DNA of 64,000 nt from Propionispora vibrioides (GTDB lineage Bacteria; Bacillota; Negativicutes; Propionisporales; Propionisporaceae). The stretch spans positions 62,001-126,000 of the forward strand of contig NZ_FODY01000001.1 of assembly GCF_900110485.1 (NCBI RefSeq). The letters run 5' to 3'. Position numbers and translations under genes: made by a program. Position 1 is the stretch's first letter; every line of letters begins with the position of its first letter. Under the pieces are notes generated by a model. The model was given only the letters and a program-made list of their open reading frames with translations. It did no database searches and had not been told where the DNA came from. Below are positions 52,918 through 62,534 of this stretch, in pieces.

Positions 52918-53598
52918 TTATGCCGTACAAGTATCAAACAAACTAAAAAGAGTATTGAGTATACCCAGTAAAACATAAGCAATAAAAGGAATGAAAATCC
53001 ATGCCGTTGCGTCTTTAATTATAAACAACAGGAAGGCGGCAAAAACTGCCGTACAGATAGCCGGAATGGCACGTATTTTTTCTCCCTTTCCCTTGAAATC
53101 AGGATAACGAATCGTACTGACCATAAGATAGCCGACAATGGCAACCAAAGCGGCAAACAGCCAGGCTTCCGGTTTATACCCTACCAGTATAAAGGTTGCT
53201 ACGACACAACCGCCAGCCGGTATGGGAAGTCCCATAAAATAGCCTTTTACAATACCCGTATTTACATTAAACCGTGCCAAACGAAGCGCGCCACAGGTCG
53301 CAAAAAGAGCAGCAACACCATAGCCGGCATAGCCCAGCTCATGCAGCAAAAAAACATAGGCCAAAATTGCCGGTGCCACCCCAAAGGACACAAGATCACA
53401 CAACGAGTCCAGTTCTTTGCCAAACTCACTGCTGACTTTAAAAAACCGAGCCGCCCGGCCGTCGAAACCGTCAGCAATCATGGCGAAAACAATGAAGAAA
53501 GCGGCATACACAAATTGTTGTTGTAAAGTGGATATAATTGCAAAAACACCCAATACCAAATTAAGCGCTGTTAACGCATTGGGGATTATGCTTTTCAT
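52918..53598 (-). CDS. pssA: CDP-diacylglycerol--serine O-phosphatidyltransferase
   Basis: The 226-residue membrane protein has the CDP-alcohol phosphotransferase motif DGRAARFFK...GKELDSLCD, with several membrane helices. It makes phosphatidylserine, which Psd then decarboxylates. It overlaps psd by four bases. Confidence 0.94.
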   Translation of the reverse strand: MKSIIPNALTALNLVLGVFAIISTLQQQFVYAAFFIVFAMIADGFDGRAARFFKVSSEFGKELDSLCDLVSFGVAPAILAYVFLLHELGYAGYGVAALFATCGALRLARFNVNTGIVKGYFMGLPIPAGGCVVATFILVGYKPEAWLFAALVAIVGYLMVSTIRYPDFKGKGEKIRAIPAICTAVFAAFLLFIIKDATAWIFIPFIAYVLLGILNTLFSLFDTCTA

Positions 53599-54233
53599 TG
53601 CATTAACCTCCCGATAATGGTTTCCCCGCCTTTTACCCGGTCCCCTTTTTTCACAAGAACCTCTACGGTTTTAGGCATAATAACTTCTGTACAGGACCCG
53701 AACTTGATCATCCCATAGCGTTCTCCCTTTTCAAGCATGCTTCCCAAGGTGACCCAGGATACGATCCGGCGTGCTAAAAGTCCGGCAATCTGAGTAACCA
53801 GAACGCGCATATTTTCACTCTCCAGACCGATGGCATGCCGTTCATTTTCACAGCCGGCCGACTCTTTATAGGCAGGACGGAAACGTCCGCAAGTATATTG
53901 CTGGAAAGTAATCTCGCCAGCAATAGGACTGCGGTTCACATGCACATCAAAGACAGACAGGAAAATAGTTACCTTATTGCCTACTTCATTTAAAAACTGA
54001 TCATCATATACTTCGCAAACACTCATCACCTTACCGTCGGCAGGTGACAAAACGAGCACGCTATCTTCGGGAACGGAGCGATTAGGATTCCTAAAGAAAA
54101 ATGTAACAAAAACCAATAATGTCCCAGGGACAACACTCCAATAAGGGCCAGCGGCCAAAGCGACTATGGCGGTGAGCAGTGCAAGAAAAGCGATGTATAT
54201 GTAACCTTCTTTGACTATAGGCGTTTTAACCAT
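53595..54233 (-). CDS. psd: Phosphatidylserine decarboxylase proenzyme
   Basis: The 212-residue short (archaeal-type) form has two N-terminal membrane helices, LSPADGKVMSV, FLSVFDVHVNRSPIAG and the self-cleavage site FGS in GMIKFGSCTEV, where Ser becomes the pyruvoyl group. It makes phosphatidylethanolamine. psd-pssA order and overlap indicate one operon. Confidence 0.94.
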   Translation of the reverse strand: MVKTPIVKEGYIYIAFLALLTAIVALAAGPYWSVVPGTLLVFVTFFFRNPNRSVPEDSVLVLSPADGKVMSVCEVYDDQFLNEVGNKVTIFLSVFDVHVNRSPIAGEITFQQYTCGRFRPAYKESAGCENERHAIGLESENMRVLVTQIAGLLARRIVSWVTLGSMLEKGERYGMIKFGSCTEVIMPKTVEVLVKKGDRVKGGETIIGRLMQ

Positions 54234-54337
54234 CTATACACCCCCTTCGTCCCTCTATAGCATTATAAAAATAAAAAGCAAGGAACTCTTATCTTCCTGC
54301 ATTCTCAAATTATTATAATATAATAGAAGTACTTTGT

Positions 54338-55066
54338 CTAATGTTTTTTATGGCCCATAACCTTGAGAACAAAGCGTGGCAATGCCAGCATGCGAATAGC
54401 CCGGGACGGCTGATTAAGCAAACGGAACAGCCATTCCAGATTGGCACGCTGCATCCAAACAGGAGCACGGCGGACATTCCCGGCCATAACATCAAAAGTT
54501 CCTCCCACCCCCATACATATGGGAACGTTAAGGGCAGTCAAATTGGCCTGCAGCCACTTTTCCTGCTTGGGCACACCCAAAGCAGCCAATAATATGGCAG
54601 GTTCGGCCCCCCTAATTTCATTAATAATAGCTGCCTCATCTTCTGATGAGAAAAAACCGCTTCGCGTACCTGCGATTTGTAAGCCGGGATAATTTCTTTC
54701 TGCTGCCGATTTTGCCTCTTCCGCCACACCTGGAGCACCGCCAAACATAAAAACCCGGTAACCCCTTTGGGCGGAAAGTGCCAATAACCGTTGAGCCAAA
54801 TCATAGCCGGCAACCCGTTCCGGCATAGGGGCTCCCTGATACCGTGCCGCCCACACAACACCGGCTCCGTCAGGAACCACCAGATCAGCATGGTTCAAAA
54901 TATCGGCTAACTCCCTATCCTGTTGGGAAAACATAACCATTTCGGCATTTGCGGTGGCAATCAAATGAGGTTTACCCGAATCAATAAATCTCTGTATCGT
55001 ATCGACAGCTTCCTGCATGGTAACACAATCAATCATTATATCCAATACCGATATCTTCATATGCAC
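54338..55066 (-). CDS. WecG/TagA/CpsF family glycosyltransferase
   Basis: The 242-residue GT26 enzyme has LDIMIDCVTMQEAVDTIQRF, HADLVVPDGAGVVWAARYQG and YRVFMFGGAPGVAEEA, and ends with LGVPKQEKW...GVGGTFDVMAGNVRRAPVW. Family members add ManNAc or related sugars to lipid-linked GlcNAc in wall polymer synthesis. GTG 55066 and ATG 55060 are both possible starts; the ribosome site GGAG lies unusually far upstream. Confidence 0.92.
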   Translation of the reverse strand: MHMKISVLDIMIDCVTMQEAVDTIQRFIDSGKPHLIATANAEMVMFSQQDRELADILNHADLVVPDGAGVVWAARYQGAPMPERVAGYDLAQRLLALSAQRGYRVFMFGGAPGVAEEAKSAAERNYPGLQIAGTRSGFFSSEDEAAIINEIRGAEPAILLAALGVPKQEKWLQANLTALNVPICMGVGGTFDVMAGNVRRAPVWMQRANLEWLFRLLNQPSRAIRMLALPRFVLKVMGHKKH

Positions 55067-55091
55067 TGCAGACTACAATCTCCTTTTCCCT

Positions 55092-55177
55092 TAGGGCGTG
55101 TTTTCAAACTAACGGAATGGTCCATAGAACAAAAGCGCCGTCAGGGAACATTTCAGATAGTTTGAAAACACGCCCTA
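55092..55177. repeat. Family B palindromic repeat, short copy B2
   Basis: TAGGGCGTGTTTTCAAACTA and its exact reverse complement form the two ends of an 86-bp element. The inner part includes AACGGAATGGTC and GCGCCGTCAGGGAACAT, both shared with B1 (57277-57438). The middle of B1 is missing. Confidence 0.85.
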
Positions 55178-55220
55178 GTATAAATAACCTACCTAGGCCA
55201 AAGAATATTTTACCATATTA

Positions 55221-57224
55221 TTAAAACTTGGGCAATTGAAACGGGAAGTTCCACTTCAATTTATCATTACGCTTTTTTCTGTTTCCTTCCTGTTGATCGC
55301 TTCCCGGTACATCGGCTTGCTTTTGTCTGGAATTTTCCAGTTTCGCCCGGGAATCGACTTCACTAGGTTCACTTCCTTTAATAAAGGCATCATACTCTAC
55401 TTCCGGACAGGCCGGCGTCGCCAATTTTCCCGAATCGGTACAAATAGGAATGCCTGTCACCACGTTAGCCGGAACGGCAAAGGAAGCTCCCTTGCTAAAC
55501 GGCAGTTGTGATACCATATTACCCCATAATTGCGCCACCTGCGTTCCCGAAATCCCCACAGGTGTACGATCATCATTCCCTACAAAAATTCCCACCAGAA
55601 GTTCCGGCGTGAAACCAACAAACCAGGCCGTTTCATAATTATCGGTCGTTCCCGTCTTACCGGCTGCATCCCTGCCAAGCTGGGCCGGCGTACCAGTCCC
55701 ACTGTCGATGACCGCTTTCATCATATTGGTTGTTAGGTAAGCAATTTCCGGACGCAAAACCGCCTGTTGAAGCGAATGATTTTCTTCCAATACCTGATTA
55801 TTTTCATCCAAAACTTTTATGATACTGACAGGTCGGGAAACTATTCCGTTATTCGCAAAAGCCGTATACGCCGTACTTAATTCCAGCAGATTCACCCCGC
55901 GGGTCAATCCACCAAGCGCTGCCGCCAAATTGTTATCTTCCGGTACCAGCGTCGTGATACCCAGGCTTTTAGCCAAATTTAACACTTGTTCGATCCCAAC
56001 CTGCCGCCCTAATTTTACCGCAGCTACATTGACAGATAATCGCAAAGCTTTTTTAAATGTAATGGGACCAAGATATTTCTTATCATAATTCTGTGGACTG
56101 TAACCATTAATATTGATAGCCTCATCCAGAATAATGGAATTCATCGGCATTCCCTGATCAAGGGCCGTAGCATATACAAATGGTTTAAACGCTGAACCTG
56201 GTTGACGTACCTCTGTAACAACCCGGTTTATCTGACTTTCCTCATAATTTCTGCCACCAACCATGGCGCGGATATATCCATTCCGGGGATCTAGCGCTAA
56301 AATGCCGCCCTGTTGATTTCCCAAAATGGTTTCTGCAGCCTGCTGCGTTCTAATATCAAGGGTGGTATAAACCTTGAGTCCGCCTTTATAAACCCGGTTG
56401 GCTCCATACTTTTCCACTAATTGATTAGCGATATAATCAAGAAAATAGGAGGCTTGCACCGAACGTTTCTTCTTGCCCGAAACAACCAGTTGTTCTTTTT
56501 TGGCTTTCTCCGCCTCTGCCTCTGTAATATACCCCGCTTTGGCCATGCCGGAAATAACCGTATTACGCCGTTCCAGTGCCGCCCCGCTGTCGATATAGGG
56601 AGAATAAATATTGGGCCCCCGGGGCAGACCGGCCAGCAAAGCGCTCTCGGCCAATGTCAAGTCTTTGGCTGATTTACCAAAATAGACCTGCGCTGCAGCT
56701 TCCACACCATAGGCTCCCTCGCCAAAATACACCTGATTTAAGTAGGCCTGCAGGATTTCCTGTTTGGTAAATTTCCTTTCAATAATTACCGCCAACAGCA
56801 ATTCATTGACTTTTCGGGAAAAGGTTCTTTCCTGGGTAAGAAACATATTCTTGGCTAACTGTTGAGTAATCGTGCTGCCGCCTTCCACAAGTCCACCGGT
56901 TCGAATATTTACCCAGAGAGCACGCAAAATCCCAATCGGATCAACACCTATATGACTATAAAATCGTACATCTTCATTGGCAATGACCGCCTGCTGAATA
57001 TAGGGAGAAATATTACTAAGAGTAACCACCACCCGATTTTCCTCAAATAACTTAGAAATAAGCTGCCCCTGACTGTCATAAACCTGCGTAGCTTCGATAA
57101 GCTGCAGATTCTCCAGATTGTCGGTACGCGGCAGATTAATGCCGGCGCAACCGCCAAGTAAACTGCTTGTCAAAAATAAAACCAGTAAAAAAGCTGTGCA
57201 TGAAAAAAAGCGAAATCTATACAC
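55221..57224 (-). CDS. Class A penicillin-binding protein (PBP1A type) with a lipobox
   Basis: The 667-residue enzyme polymerises and cross-links peptidoglycan. The GT51 domain has ANEDVRFYSHIG (catalytic E84) and EGGSTITQQLAKN; the transpeptidase has GSAFK (S344-K347), SVN (397-399) and KTG (523-525). The C-terminus is a charged tail. Residues 10-26 form a signal peptide ending LLGGC, a lipobox with Cys26, in place of the usual membrane anchor. The flanks carry repeat copies B1 and B2. Confidence 0.94.
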   Translation of the reverse strand: MYRFRFFSCTAFLLVLFLTSSLLGGCAGINLPRTDNLENLQLIEATQVYDSQGQLISKLFEENRVVVTLSNISPYIQQAVIANEDVRFYSHIGVDPIGILRALWVNIRTGGLVEGGSTITQQLAKNMFLTQERTFSRKVNELLLAVIIERKFTKQEILQAYLNQVYFGEGAYGVEAAAQVYFGKSAKDLTLAESALLAGLPRGPNIYSPYIDSGAALERRNTVISGMAKAGYITEAEAEKAKKEQLVVSGKKKRSVQASYFLDYIANQLVEKYGANRVYKGGLKVYTTLDIRTQQAAETILGNQQGGILALDPRNGYIRAMVGGRNYEESQINRVVTEVRQPGSAFKPFVYATALDQGMPMNSIILDEAININGYSPQNYDKKYLGPITFKKALRLSVNVAAVKLGRQVGIEQVLNLAKSLGITTLVPEDNNLAAALGGLTRGVNLLELSTAYTAFANNGIVSRPVSIIKVLDENNQVLEENHSLQQAVLRPEIAYLTTNMMKAVIDSGTGTPAQLGRDAAGKTGTTDNYETAWFVGFTPELLVGIFVGNDDRTPVGISGTQVAQLWGNMVSQLPFSKGASFAVPANVVTGIPICTDSGKLATPACPEVEYDAFIKGSEPSEVDSRAKLENSRQKQADVPGSDQQEGNRKKRNDKLKWNFPFQLPKF

Positions 57225-57276
57225 CGGTGCACCTCCCTTTCTACTAGTATTTCAAAAAATATAGGCTTTACGCACT

Positions 57277-57438
57277 TAGGTGTGTTTTCAGACTAACGGA
57301 ATAATCTATGGCCAGTGATTTTTGCGCTAGACAAGGCAAATTTCTGCAGGAACAATAGACGTTACTTCAATTCTACCGGAGCATGGCACAAAAAACACCG
57401 TCAGAGAATGTCTTGGATAGTTTGAGAACACACCCTAA
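57277..57438. repeat. Family B palindromic repeat, long copy B1
   Basis: The 162-bp element starts TTAGGTGTGTTTTCAGACTA and ends with the matching inverted sequence AGTTTGAGAACACACCCTAA, with a few mismatches. The outer parts align with B2; the centre (a TCTACCGGAGCATGG region) is unique to it here. Confidence 0.82.
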
Positions 57439-57459
57439 CGTGATGTTCAGTTATATAAG

Positions 57460-57500
57460 ACAAACACCGCCAACAAGAATTGTGGACGGTGTTTTTGTTT
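57460..57500 (-). terminator. Terminator after guaB
   Basis: AAACACCG and CGGTGTTT form an 8-bp stem with a 17-nt loop. The T-run is stronger on the + side (TTTTTG) than on the - side, so it may act in both directions. Confidence 0.6.
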
Positions 57501-57527
57501 TATCGTACTGATAGATCAATTGCAGTT

Positions 57528-59063
<1,536 letters not shown>

Positions 59064-59099
59064 TTATGTAGGAGTTAAAAATTTTTACCTATTTTCGAC

Positions 59100-59141
59100 A
59101 AAAAAATCATGGATTGAAAGACAAACCCTCCAATCCATGAT
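59100..59141 (-). terminator. Intrinsic terminator of the 3D-domain gene
   Basis: TCATGGATTG (59107-59116) and CAATCCATGA (59131-59140) form a 10-bp stem; a run of T follows on the - strand. Confidence 0.92.
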
Positions 59142-59150
59142 ATCTAGTCA

Positions 59151-59564
59151 TTATTTTTCTAATACATATACTTTAACGTGTTGGATACCGAAATCATAGG
59201 CCTTTGCCACCGACTCAACAGCAATATCCACCCGGTTTCCCTTAATAGCGCCGCCGGTGTCTTCCGCCACCGCATACTTTCCCTGTCCGTCAGGGAACTC
59301 AATATACACTTTAGAACCAAGCGGAATAACCGAAGGGTCTACAGCAATAACACCCGGACGAATCTGAGTGCCTAAATGAGTCAAATTACCCCATTTGCCA
59401 TTATCATGTGGTCCTGGTGCATACGCGGTTGCCTTAATATCCAGTTTCTTAGTATAAGAATCCGGCTTGGCTGCCGCCTTGGCAAAAGTAACAGGTGCAA
59501 CAAAAGTCATCTGCAAAACAGTTAGTATGGTACCCCATAAAAGTATTTTTTTAAAATTCAACAT
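59151..59564 (-). CDS. 3D-domain cell-wall protein
   Basis: The 137-residue secreted protein has a signal peptide (about residues 1-28, ending TFA) and a 3D domain with the three conserved Asp: VDPSVIPLGSKVYIEF, AEDTGGAIKGNRVDI and the preceding YAPGPHDNG. The fold is a double-psi barrel like lytic transglycosylase MltA, so a muralytic role is likely. A c-di-AMP riboswitch precedes it, which links expression to osmotic or wall signals. Confidence 0.92.
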   Translation of the reverse strand: MLNFKKILLWGTILTVLQMTFVAPVTFAKAAAKPDSYTKKLDIKATAYAPGPHDNGKWGNLTHLGTQIRPGVIAVDPSVIPLGSKVYIEFPDGQGKYAVAEDTGGAIKGNRVDIAVESVAKAYDFGIQHVKVYVLEK

Positions 59565-59583
59565 GGCGGTACACTCCTTTCTA

Positions 59584-59696
59584 TATGCCTGCGAGGTTAG
59601 CTGTCGGGTTCGGACAAAGGATAATCCCTACCGCCTTTGGCGGATTCACCCCAAAAATGGTTCCCCCGTTTTCTTTAAGAGAAATTCGGCATGCAC
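59584..59696 (-). promoter_or_regulatory. ydaO/yuaA-type c-di-AMP riboswitch
   Basis: On the - strand the leader reads GCCGAATT...ACGGGGGAACCA...GGGGTGAATCC...TAGGG...CCGAACCCGACAGC followed by TAACCTCGCAGGC. These blocks in this order are the conserved core of the ydaO/yuaA riboswitch, which binds c-di-AMP and usually turns off cell-wall and ion-transport genes. ATGCC/GGCAT closes the outer stem. It sits about 20 bp upstream of the start of the 3D gene. Confidence 0.93.
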
Positions 59697-59820
59697 ATAT
59701 AATACCGTAACTGCTTAACAAAGGCAACCTGCTTTCAATATGGTATACTATATTTACGCAAAATTACTATTAGTATACTCCGTTATAACATCATATACTC
59801 CTATTTGCTCACAAAGTTGC

Positions 59821-59843
59821 TAGGACGTGTCTTCAAACACTAC
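59821..59843. repeat. Remnant end of repeat family B (B3)
   Basis: TAGGACGTGTCTTCAAAC followed by ACTA matches one end of B2 with two mismatches. The other end is not found. The stop codon of the neighbouring - strand gene lies in its last bases. Confidence 0.55.
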
Positions 59844-60307
59844 TCCTTGCCAATCATGAATGGGGCAAAACCAAGCTGGCCCCAAAGATGATTATGTACG
59901 GTCCGTACAGCGCCCCCCACTTTTCGCTTTTCCATTAGTTTTATTTGCTCCAAGGAAAGATACCACGCTTTTTCTTTCGGATAGGCGCTATTGACACCTG
60001 CCTGGTGATAATATTGAGCCGCCCGCTCCAATAAGGAATAGATTGTCCATAAAGGAATGGCTCGCTGCAAAACGGCCCCTTCCATTCCTGCAATATAGGC
60101 ATGGACTTGTTTCCAATCCTCATCTGAACCAGTCAGCCGCCCTATTTCCAGGCTGGCTGGCTCATCACTTTGCAGCACTTGTATAAACTCTTCCTGCAAT
60201 ACAAGCAGCAGGTCCCACAGACAGGTTAATTCCGGTGTGCGCTTTTTCAGTTGTTCCAATTCTTCGATTATCGCTCGCTCTAAATCCTTGGCAAAGGTCT
60301 TTTTCAT
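59840..60307 (-). CDS. Helical protein of unknown function
   Basis: The protein of about 155 residues is predicted mainly helical: TFAKDLERAIIEELEQLKKR, a middle SLLERAAQYYHQAG and a tryptophan/histidine-rich end RTVHNHLWGQLGFAPFM. It has no signal peptide and no family is recognised. AAGGAGG precedes the ATG at 60307; the frame extends to 60337 only through a terminator hairpin. The stop codon is provided by repeat remnant B3, so the C-terminus may be altered. Confidence 0.7.
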   Translation of the reverse strand: MKKTFAKDLERAIIEELEQLKKRTPELTCLWDLLLVLQEEFIQVLQSDEPASLEIGRLTGSDEDWKQVHAYIAGMEGAVLQRAIPLWTIYSLLERAAQYYHQAGVNSAYPKEKAWYLSLEQIKLMEKRKVGGAVRTVHNHLWGQLGFAPFMIGKE

Positions 60308-60325
60308 AGGGTGTGCCTCCTTGCT

Positions 60326-60361
60326 AAAACAGCCCATTCGCGCTAAGCGATGGGCTGTTTT
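60326..60361 (-). terminator. Terminator after the tautomerase gene
   Basis: AAACAGCCCAT and ATGGGCTGTTT form an 11-bp stem with a further TCGC/GCGA pairing in the loop. T-runs lie on both sides, so it can work on either strand. Confidence 0.85.
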
Positions 60362-60372
60362 TTTACTTATTA

Positions 60373-60558
60373 CTACTTATCCAGCATGAGTACGCCGGCT
60401 TTGCTGATATGTTGCTTAGCAGCCTCCCGGATTACGATGGTCACTGCGTCGGGCTGGCATTTGGCAGTTTCAACAATTACCTCCGTAATTTTTTTAGCAA
60501 GTTCTCTTTTCTGTTCGGTAGAACGGCCTTCCAACATATCAATTTGAACAATCGGCAT
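60373..60558 (-). CDS. 4-oxalocrotonate tautomerase family protein
   Basis: This 61-residue protein begins with the catalytic Pro1 after Met removal (PIVQIDMLEGRSTEQKRELA) and ends IREAAKQHISKAGVLMLDK. The family makes small homohexameric tautomerases; the native substrate is unknown. GGAGGAGAG precedes ATG at 60558; the longer frame to 60759 crosses repeat A3 and is not translated. Confidence 0.92.
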   Translation of the reverse strand: MPIVQIDMLEGRSTEQKRELAKKITEVIVETAKCQPDAVTIVIREAAKQHISKAGVLMLDK

Positions 60559-60892
60559 AATAGCTCTCCTCCTTATCTTTGGGAGTCGCTGATTCAATAA
60601 TCCTGTCGGGCTGGCTAAAGATTTTTCCGTCTGGCAAGGAAGCAAATCCTTATGAATAGCAGTGCTCTCGCGAGGCTTTGCTGACGACGCCAGGCGGAAA
60701 AAGACCTGATAGAACGAACAGTACGAATAAATCAGTGACTCCCTAAATATATTCGTCATTCACCCTAACAACCCTGCCGGTTAGGTTATGCTTTAACCAG
60801 GGAAATATGCCAAAAAAGGAACACTATCCTTCCATTTTTCATAAAGTATAGTAAGTCAGTTTATAATTTTTAACACAGGGAGGAAAACGTTT
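60559..60892. other. Intergenic region with repeat A3
   Basis: The left half is repeat copy A3. The right part holds a small hairpin (CCTAAC/GGTTAGG near 60765) and a TATAAT-like element before the ribosome site of the next gene. No gene is seen. Confidence 0.5.
60578..60747. repeat. Family A palindromic repeat, copy A3
   Basis: The 170-bp element has inverted ends TTTGGGAGTCGCTGATTCA and AATCAGTGACTCCCTAAA. The interior matches A1 and A2 in order (CTGGCAAGGAAG, AGGCTTTGCTGACG, CCAGGCGGAAAAAGA). Confidence 0.83.
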
Positions 60893-61495
60893 ATGGGATT
60901 TTTACATGAAATCCGTAATCTAGAGTTCATTAAAGATCTGGAGCGTGAAATCAATACAGATGTATTGCTATTTGGAATTGATGGGTTTACCTATTATGGA
61001 AATTTGCAGGCAATTGAGGATTGCCGGATAGCTTTTCTAACCCCTGCAATAACGGCAGAATCCAATGAAGTTGAAATTCTTACGCCGGGGGGCGAAATCA
61101 GAGAAGTGACCTTCTTGCGAGTTGACCTGTGGTCAATTATCGCCAAAGGCTCCGGCATTGTAAACGATCCCTTTAATAACACCGGTTCCGGAAATGCCTT
61201 GAACGTTAACGGCGTAATCGGCTTAGGGCAGCGTGATGGAGAAGAGCAACGCCAGGACGGACATGATCTGGTATGTCAGTTAAGGCGCATGGTCGGCGAT
61301 ACAGTAGTGCTTACAACTTTGGGCGGTTTCTTATTTGAAGGAACGCTCGGCGCGGTAGACAATTGTCTGGCACTCTTAACAGTCAACAGTATTTTTGTTC
61401 CTGGTACTGATCAATGCATCAGCAACAGGGACGTAAGATCTGTCCTAGTAAATCTTGAATCGCTGACATCTATATCAACCGTTTGCTGTTGCTAA
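60893..61495 (+). CDS. Internally duplicated beta-rich protein of unknown function
   Basis: The 200-residue protein contains two similar halves. Residues about 22-80 include DVLLFGIDGFTYYGNLQAIE and DCRIAFLTP; residues about 133-193 include DTVVLTTLGGFLFEGTLGAV and DNCLALLTV. A polar linker joins them and the protein ends in CCC. The repeat has a small-barrel (Sm- or LSm-like) feel, but no family is recognised. GGGAGGAAAA precedes ATG. Confidence 0.75.
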   Translation: MGFLHEIRNLEFIKDLEREINTDVLLFGIDGFTYYGNLQAIEDCRIAFLTPAITAESNEVEILTPGGEIREVTFLRVDLWSIIAKGSGIVNDPFNNTGSGNALNVNGVIGLGQRDGEEQRQDGHDLVCQLRRMVGDTVVLTTLGGFLFEGTLGAVDNCLALLTVNSIFVPGTDQCISNRDVRSVLVNLESLTSISTVCCC

Positions 61496-61519
61496 CAAAG
61501 TTAAAAGTCCGTACTCCAG

Positions 61520-61554
61520 CGACTCGGTTAATCATATAGCCGGGTCGTTTTTAT
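61520..61554 (+). terminator. Intrinsic terminator after the duplicated-domain gene
   Basis: CGACTCGG (61520-61527) and CCGGGTCG (61540-61547) pair, followed by TTTTTATTT. Confidence 0.88.
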
Positions 61555-61582
61555 TTCCCTATTCTTCCCAGGAGGTTAACGT

Positions 61583-62368
61583 ATGTTGTTTGCCAAGGAA
61601 TATCTGGGACGCGTTGGTGTCGGAGCGACATCCCCCCATTTTTTTTGTGCCAACGACCGCAATATATATATTGTCAAGCTCCAAAACAACCGTTATGGAA
61701 CAAAAGTATTAATCAGTGAACTACTGGCAAGTCAGTTAGGTAATTTACTCAATCTCTGTTTTCCCGCCAGCCAGTGTTTTACCATTGATGAGTCTTTCCT
61801 GGAATCCTATCCGCAGCTCCGAGCTGAAGGTGTTACTGCAGGCATCCATTTTGCCTCACAATATATATCCCATGCGACCTATATTGATAAATATACCTTT
61901 TCACAGATTACCAATCTTCATGAATTGGCAGGAGTGATATTTTTTGATCATCTCTTTCACAACGCTGACCGTACTAATAACAGAAAAAATTTACTGGTTG
62001 TTTCACAAGCTGCTAACTGTAAAGCCTATGCTATCGATAATTCCCATTTATTCCGCTCAGGAAAATGGACGAATGAATCGGTAACCTTTTTAGCAAATAA
62101 AATTTATATTTATTACCGTCGCGCTTTCCGGGTATTATTGAAAAACTATCTTATGCCGCAGGATTTTAAACCTTATGTGGAGGCCTTTAAAAAAATCAGC
62201 AAGCCCCAGATCAGAAAGGTTATCCAAAAAATCCCCGCTGAATGGTGGACTAATCCAGAAGAAGCGCAGACACTGGAAACCTTCATCGAAGAGCGCCAAA
62301 AAATAGCCGATAGATTATATTATGCTCTTAGCAGGTACACTGCAGCGGCGCCACATAGAATCACCTAA
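61583..62368 (+). CDS. HipA-like kinase-fold protein
   Basis: The 261-residue protein matches the HipA-like kinase domain found without HipB in Firmicutes. It contains IYIVKLQNNRYGTKVLISEL (ATP/Lys region), FFDHLFHNADRTNNRKNLLV (catalytic Asp-Asn loop) and AIDNSHLF (metal-binding Asp). No antitoxin gene adjoins it. Whether it phosphorylates a protein is unknown. CAGGAGG precedes ATG. Confidence 0.8.
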   Translation: MLFAKEYLGRVGVGATSPHFFCANDRNIYIVKLQNNRYGTKVLISELLASQLGNLLNLCFPASQCFTIDESFLESYPQLRAEGVTAGIHFASQYISHATYIDKYTFSQITNLHELAGVIFFDHLFHNADRTNNRKNLLVVSQAANCKAYAIDNSHLFRSGKWTNESVTFLANKIYIYYRRAFRVLLKNYLMPQDFKPYVEAFKKISKPQIRKVIQKIPAEWWTNPEEAQTLETFIEERQKIADRLYYALSRYTAAAPHRIT

Positions 62369-62475
62369 ATAACCGCTGCTAAAAGGCAGCAGACATATTA
62401 TTTATGCTAAGGGACTGCATATATTTTCTATGGCCGGCAATAATAGTAATGTAAATTTTCTCCTCTCCCATAATC

Positions 62476-62498
62476 GGCGGCGCAAGCCGCCCTTTTTT
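62476..62498 (+). terminator. Intrinsic terminator after the HipA-like gene
   Basis: GGCGGC, a GCAA tetraloop and GCCGCC are followed by TTTTTTT. Confidence 0.9.
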
Positions 62499-62534
62499 TG
62501 CCCTGATTACAGACCGGTAGCCGGTCATAAATTC

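Noticed and set aside
60559-60759. Longer tautomerase reading frame through repeat A3
   Set aside because: The extra 67 residues read through the palindromic repeat; the strong ribosome site and the catalytic Pro1 fix the start at 60558.
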